NCBI RefSeq assembly: GCF_037975245.1
Contig: NC_092568.1
Span: 40,579,631 to 40,643,630, forward strand
Length of the DNA stretch: 64,000 nucleotides
Source: Apostichopus japonicus
Taxonomy: Eukaryota; Echinodermata; Holothuroidea; Aspidochirotida; Stichopodidae
Reading direction: 5' to 3'
Shown here: piece by piece, positions 58,038 through 64,000 of the stretch
Numbering within the stretch: position 1 is the first letter of the stretch
How the letters are laid out: each line of letters begins with the position of its first letter
The notes under the pieces: model-generated
The model's database searches: none
The model's input: the letters and a program-made list of their open reading frames with translations, nothing else
Told to the model about the DNA's origin: nothing
Translations under genes and position numbers: made by a program

Positions 58038-58498
58038 GTTTTAACATTTAATAAGGAATTTCAGATATCTCGAAATAATTTCAGATATCTCAAATTAAAT
58101 TACAGATATCTCCAATTTATTTAAGATATCTGAAATAGAATTTCAGATATCTCGAATTCAATTTCAGATATCTGAAATAGAATTGCAGATATCTCGAATT
58201 CAATTGCAGATATCTGAAATAGTATTTCAGATATCTCGAATTCAATTTCGGATATCTCGAATTCAATTTCAGATATCTCGAATTCAATTTCAGATATCTG
58301 AATTAGAATTTCAGATATCTCGAATTCTATTTTAGATATCTCGAATTCAATTTCAGATATCTGAAATAAAATTTCTGATATCTCGAATTAAATTTAAGAT
58401 ATCTCCATTTAATTCCAGATATCTGAAATAAATTTCAGATATCTCGAATGAAATTGAAGTTATCTCTAATTATTGAATAAATGTTAACATGGCGTTCC
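58038..58498. repeat. Array D: palindromic AGATATCT words with inverted ends
   Basis: About 20 copies of AGATATCT spaced 20-21 bp (58063, 58083, 58104, 58124 and on), alternating between ATTTCAGATATCTCGAATT-like and ATTTCAGATATCTGAAAT-like forms. Ends GTTTTAACATTTAAT and ATAAATGTTAAC are inverted relative to each other, so the whole block could be a foldback element. Confidence 0.85.
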
Positions 58499-60138
<1,640 letters not shown>

Positions 60139-60146
60139 TTCTTGAT

Positions 60147-61303
60147 TAGAGTTCGACCTATTAAATGATAATCAGCTTTACCGAGTACCGATTAGTTTCT
60201 GTGACAATCGGGCCGATGCCTATTACCTTTAGTGGATAAGCAGTTTTATTTTAATATTTCATTGAAAAAGATAACACAATCCCGAACGTTTGCTTTAAGT
60301 TTTGCCATATGCAAGGGAAACCTTCCGATGGAACGTTGTTTAAACGATCATACACAGTAAGTCAATGGCGCTTCTCCATTGACATTACTACACGTGGGAA
60401 AACCACACACTAAAGTCCCATTGACGTTTTCGCTGGAAATCAGACATGCTTTAGTCGGTAAGTTTAATTACTGCAAAGGTGATATTTTAGCAGGTATAGT
60501 ACATTAGGTCAGGGGAAAAAAGTTGCTTCGGGTTTTTCGCAAAAATATGCGTAAGAATATTTGCCTAATCAGTGATTAGTAATCACAAATGGTAATGCAG
60601 TAGAACTACCGAGGACTGTCGCCAAACATTTCTAGGGAATTTTAGGAGTATTTGGCGCCTTGATTTCATAATTTTATGGCATTTGTAGAAAATTGGGCGT
60701 ATTTTCAAACTAAACAGTTATTAAGCTCAACAGTTCTCTAGCCAGACTAGCCTAATGTGCGTAGAACTCACAATGAACAAAGCGTAACGTCACTCTCACT
60801 TTCCAGTTTTCACCTACGGTGAAATGGCCAAAGTGGTTTAAAAGTATATTGATTTGGTTTTACATTTACTCGAAACAATTAATCTTTCATATCAATCGTT
60901 AATATTAAACCTGATAACAGGAGGTTTCGTTAGATGCGAGAAGCGAAGTGAAAAAAAAAATAATAACGTCGTCCCTCTAAGTTTATCGCGAGTATACTGT
61001 ATGATGTTAACTGCTAAAACTGGATAGTATATCGAACAGCATTAGTACAAACTCGCGTGAGGGACTTGCGATACCGCTTCACGGCCGATTAGCGCACCTT
61101 CCCCGGCTATGAATAGCGCTGAATCGAACTTCTCCCGTTGTAGTTGTGGAGAATCAAAAGCGCGTAAAATACAATCCTTGATGTGGAACTTAATAATCGG
61201 TTCCAAATAATCGGTAGCGCAATGGATTTTGCCGATGCCGGTTACTGATTGTCTGATAATCGGCCCGATGCCGATTATCTAACCTATTATCGGTCGAACA
61301 CTA
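60147..61303. mobile_element. Non-autonomous hAT element, 1,157 bp
   Basis: Starts TAGAGTTCGACC and ends GGTCGAACACTA (inverted, one difference), with an exact 8-bp duplication TTCTTGAT at 60139-60146 and 61304-61311. Subterminal GATAATCGG/CCGATTATC words occur at both ends. No transposase frame is seen. Confidence 0.9.
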
Positions 61304-61311
61304 TTCTTGAT

Positions 61312-62195
61312 CAGAAAATGCTGTCAATGTATAATTAGCAAAAGTTAGTCTTTTACGAAGTTCTAGTCTTAGCAGTCTGTTTGTAGTGTTCATGGCACAC
61401 TTCTACCTCTCTTATCTGTGTAGCTTTAACCTCAAACATAGCTTGCTCAGATTTTTCCACCGAGGAAAACCTAATTAGCTTGGTCTTTTACAAAGCCAGT
61501 ATACTTCAGGCATACTGTGGTCACCACATGACATTAAATTAGGGTACAAGTTGCATTATAAGAGGCATTCTTTTGTTGGTGGGGGGGGTGGGGGTGTGGG
61601 CGGCTGTATTTATGGGTGTGAAGGTTTTTTTGCCACGGATTTTATTCAGTAAACTCTTGGCTCTATTGTTGAACCACTAGTGTGCATAGGGAGTAAAATG
61701 TTGGGGTTGTGTGAGTGGGGGTGGGGGGCAGACTTGTGACTATCTTGACGGATATGGCTTTAATCCATTTGGCTAGATGGAAGATCCATGTCTAGCATAT
61801 TCAATGACATTGGTCAGCAATTCATCAATCATACATCCTTCCCCCCCCCCCCCCCCTATCACAGCCTATGTTCTCTAAGCCTTTTTCAATGTTACAGAAA
61901 CACAATACATATGATCACATTTTGCACAAATTGTGATTGGTAATCAGCCAGCTGCACAGGGAACTGAGGTCTACTTTATACTATTACTAATTCTAGGCTA
62001 GTCAATAAAGCATTTCGTAAAGGAATTAATATCTAGCAATTGCAAGAAAGTATTACGGTATTACCTAGGCTTCCAAAGTCAATCTCGACGGCTCTCATTT
62101 TGATAGTGCAACATGGATACCGCGCCGATTCGCGAACAAAAGTTAGGTTTACCGTTCTTGCTTGCATACAGTGTGAAAACTTGCGGCCATACGGA
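61312..62195. other. Unassigned, with G- and C-runs
   Basis: G-rich stretches near 61580 and 61720 and a C-run at 61840-61855; possible hAT-like debris. No gene. Confidence 0.4.
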
Positions 62196-62700
62196 CAACA
62201 CACTCAAAAAAATGAAGTGTTAAATTTGAATCGTAAAGTGTTGAATTTAACACCCCACCCTGTTTGGATTAGGGACAACACCCACCGGGTTAAATTAACA
62301 CTTCAGAAGTGTAACATAATATAACACTTTGCGAGTGTTACCTTAACAACACCCATACAAGTGTCAAAATAACACTTCCTGGTGTTGAAGGTACACTACA
62401 GGGAGTAAAATTAACACAATAAAGTGTTCATTTGTTAAAACTTCTGGGTGTCAACATGACACTTCAGGAAGTTAAATTAACACCATAAAGTGTTCATTTG
62501 TTAGCACTTCTGGGTGTCAAAATTGCACTTCAGGGAGTATAATTAACACTCTAGTGCACATTTTTTGGCCTTCTGGGTGTCAAAGTTCTGCTTCAGTGAG
62601 TAGAATTACCACCATATAGTGTTCATTTGTCATCTGTGTCAAGATGATACTTAATGGACTCTCAACACACAATAGTGCTCTCTCGTTTATACTTCTGGAT
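62196..62700. repeat. Array E: AACACTT/AAGTGTT words with a 66-bp superunit
   Basis: Starts with ACAACACACTCAAAAAAATG and continues with words such as TTAACACTTCAGAAGTGTAA. From 62411 a higher-order unit appears: TTAACACAATAAAGTGTT at 62411, a near-identical start at 62478, and diverged ones near 62543 and 62606, period 64-67 bp. Units decay towards the right. Confidence 0.8.
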
Positions 62701-63013
62701 GTATATTTAACAGCTGGTTTGTAAAGTTTTACATGTTTATTATGTAACGCAAATACAATACTGTTATGTAAAATTTTGCCAGAAAAGTTTACATCGCATC
62801 CGTTTAAGTAAATATTTTATACAGGTTTTAGGTTAATTATTACTTAGTAATTAGGTAAACAATATGGATGCATGTTTGAATCGCTCGCAGCAGAAAGTTA
62901 CATTTAAGAGAGAGCAAAAAGCAATGACAACACAAACAATTCAGAATGTGGGATTTTCAGCAATTAAACACCCTACTACCTTCCTATTCCAGAGGTCCAT
63001 TTATTATATCCCA
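62701..63013. other. Unassigned
   Basis: AT-rich; nothing recognised. Confidence 0.4.
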
Positions 63014-63299
63014 TTAAATGTAAAACGAACAATTTAGGCTATAAAAGTATTGTCTTGTGGACAACTTTTTGGAAAAATTCCCAGGCACCGAGACTTGCAA
63101 TTTGGTATAATTCAGATTTAACAGGTAGAATAATTTGAAGCAAACATCAATGGCTTCATAAATGTCCTCTGGGGTAGGGCAGGTCTCTGGATGATCAAAA
63201 ATGACTGCTTGGGGTGTATTTTGCTTCCTCCAAGAAGTAACACATATTGCTGAGGTCTTTCTGAAATCTTTTGCAAATAGAATTCCAAGTTGATGCTTC
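63014..63299 (-). pseudogene. Exon-like fragment, same module as 42.3 kb (copy 2)
   Basis: A strong acceptor (TTTTCTTTTCTTTGTTGTTACTTAG) precedes 63299. The frame reads INLEFYLQKISERPQQYVLL, then HPKQSFLIIQRPALPQ; one base near 63155 then shifts it, and the next frame gives EAIDVCFKLFYLLNLNY, followed later by a stop at 63014. Compared with 42247-42520: P-Q and L-L-L-G strands, a central F-hydrophobic-I strand, and a final A-I-D-x-x-FK-x-F-x-L-x-N segment align. The frameshift suggests decay or a sequencing error. The family is not named. Confidence 0.5.
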
Positions 63300-63356
63300 C
63301 TAAGTAACAACAAAGAAAAGAAAAGAAAATTCCCATCATAATGAAGTTGTGTTTAC

Positions 63357-63411
63357 CTTCTTGGAGCATAAGCAGTTTTTTACATGTACCCCTCACAAAA
63401 CATGAACATTC
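63357..63411 (-). CDS. Small exon ahead of the module at 63.1 kb
   Basis: Between TTTTCTTTAG before 63411 and AAGAAG|GTAAAC at 63357, 55 nt read CSCFVRGTCKKLLMLQE and join in phase to GSINLEF across a 57-bp intron. The match of phase and splice signals is the evidence. Confidence 0.45.
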
Positions 63412-64000
63412 CTAAAGAAAATGCCCACAATTTAATCAGTTGTGATTCTAACTTCTTCAAGTACGTTTGAATCTAGAAAGCCAGATGGCCTATAGTGATT
63501 ACTTGTCAAAACAGGAACTTGCATTAAACTTTCATCAGACAAGGTAGGCAACTTTTATAACCAATGCATCATGTTAACAATGCTTAAAATAATGCTCACT
63601 CCCACTGTATGCAATTGTGTAGATTGCTATGAATTATAACAGCTAGATCACTTCCATAATATAGCTAAATTATAGTTGGGCCTAGGTCTAAAAGTATCAC
63701 CAATCCACATCAGCTTCGGCCTACTTACAAGCAACTTACAAGCTAAAATGGCAAATAGTGGTAATTATATATTGCATTACATGAATATATGTTTATCCCT
63801 TATTGAACATAGTACCAGCGTAACTATAGGCCCATGCTCGATGCTATATAAAATGCATTGTCTTGAAATAGCCTAAGTATACCCTACTAGTACTAGGCCT
63901 AGTACTACTTAAAAAAGTGACTCGCAGGGTATACGAAGTTACGGTTAACGCACAAAAAGGAATAGAATGCACTAGATTACAATAAAGGCCTAGACCAAAG
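63412..64000. other. Unassigned right edge
   Basis: No feature supported; TAGGCCTAG words near 63894 are typical of the window. Confidence 0.4.

Noticed and set aside
58038-58498. CRISPR-like array
   Set aside because: Regular spacing but the spacers are not unique, the repeat core is only 8 bp and palindromic, and the context is eukaryotic with no cas genes. The same applies to the other word arrays.

Overview
This window looks like nuclear DNA from a marine invertebrate. An echinoderm, perhaps a sea cucumber, is my best guess, but it is only an inference. The reasons are the AT-rich intergenic DNA, the many TAGGCCTA-type words, long (TA)n tracts, non-autonomous hAT-like elements with poly-G runs, a Ty3-type retroelement, Tx1/L1-like and CR1-like LINEs, and split exon-like fragments with GT/AG borders. 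Nothing here is bacterial: there are no operons, ribosome binding sites or CRISPR arrays. I see no complete conserved host gene. Most of the window is transposon remains, simple repeats and unassigned AT-rich DNA.

Layout. 0-12 kb: a short exon-like fragment (135-374, minus), a decayed Tx1/L1 ORF1 (740-1338), a Ty3-type LTR element (1853-7613) with gag, protease, RT, RNase H and integrase plus an SGNH-hydrolase-like frame ahead of gag, a four-copy tandem repeat of about 160-200 bp (7660-8335), an unexplained 212-codon frame, and a Tx1/L1 ORF2 split by a solo-LTR-like insertion (8990-11640). 12-17 kb: mostly featureless. 17-28 kb: a 322-residue helical protein with a hydrophobic hairpin (17916-18884, minus), its broken duplicate (26326-27339, minus), a second degenerate copy of the first exon fragment (24913-25161), a CR1-like LINE 3' end, and arrays built on ACTTAAGT. 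29-37 kb: G-run-rich hAT-type debris, two inverted-repeat MITE-like elements, and a CR1-like LINE on the minus strand with its own solo-LTR-like insertion.

39-47 kb: a near-perfect palindrome inside (TA)n carrying a hammerhead-ribozyme candidate on each strand, then a 1.25-kb G-rich minisatellite, then two arrays of CACTCTTT/AAAGAGTG words in inverted arrangement about 5.4 kb apart, enclosing an exon-like fragment, a 425-bp tandem duplication and hAT-type debris. 48-54 kb: minus-strand exon candidates with a nested pair of hAT elements (both with exact 8-bp target duplications) in what would be an intron. 55-62 kb: an uninterrupted (ATGG)212 tract, an array built on AGATATCT, a 300-bp (TA)n tract, a 1,157-bp hAT element with an exact 8-bp target duplication, and an array built on AACACTT/AAGTGTT. 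The right end holds a second exon of the same kind as the one at 42.3 kb.

The most unusual signals are the palindromic hammerhead locus at 39.2-39.6 kb and the recurrence of four unrelated sequences sharing one design: short self-complementary words spaced about 20-25 bp apart, in some cases bounded by inverted termini. All functional statements are from reading alone; no database search was run.
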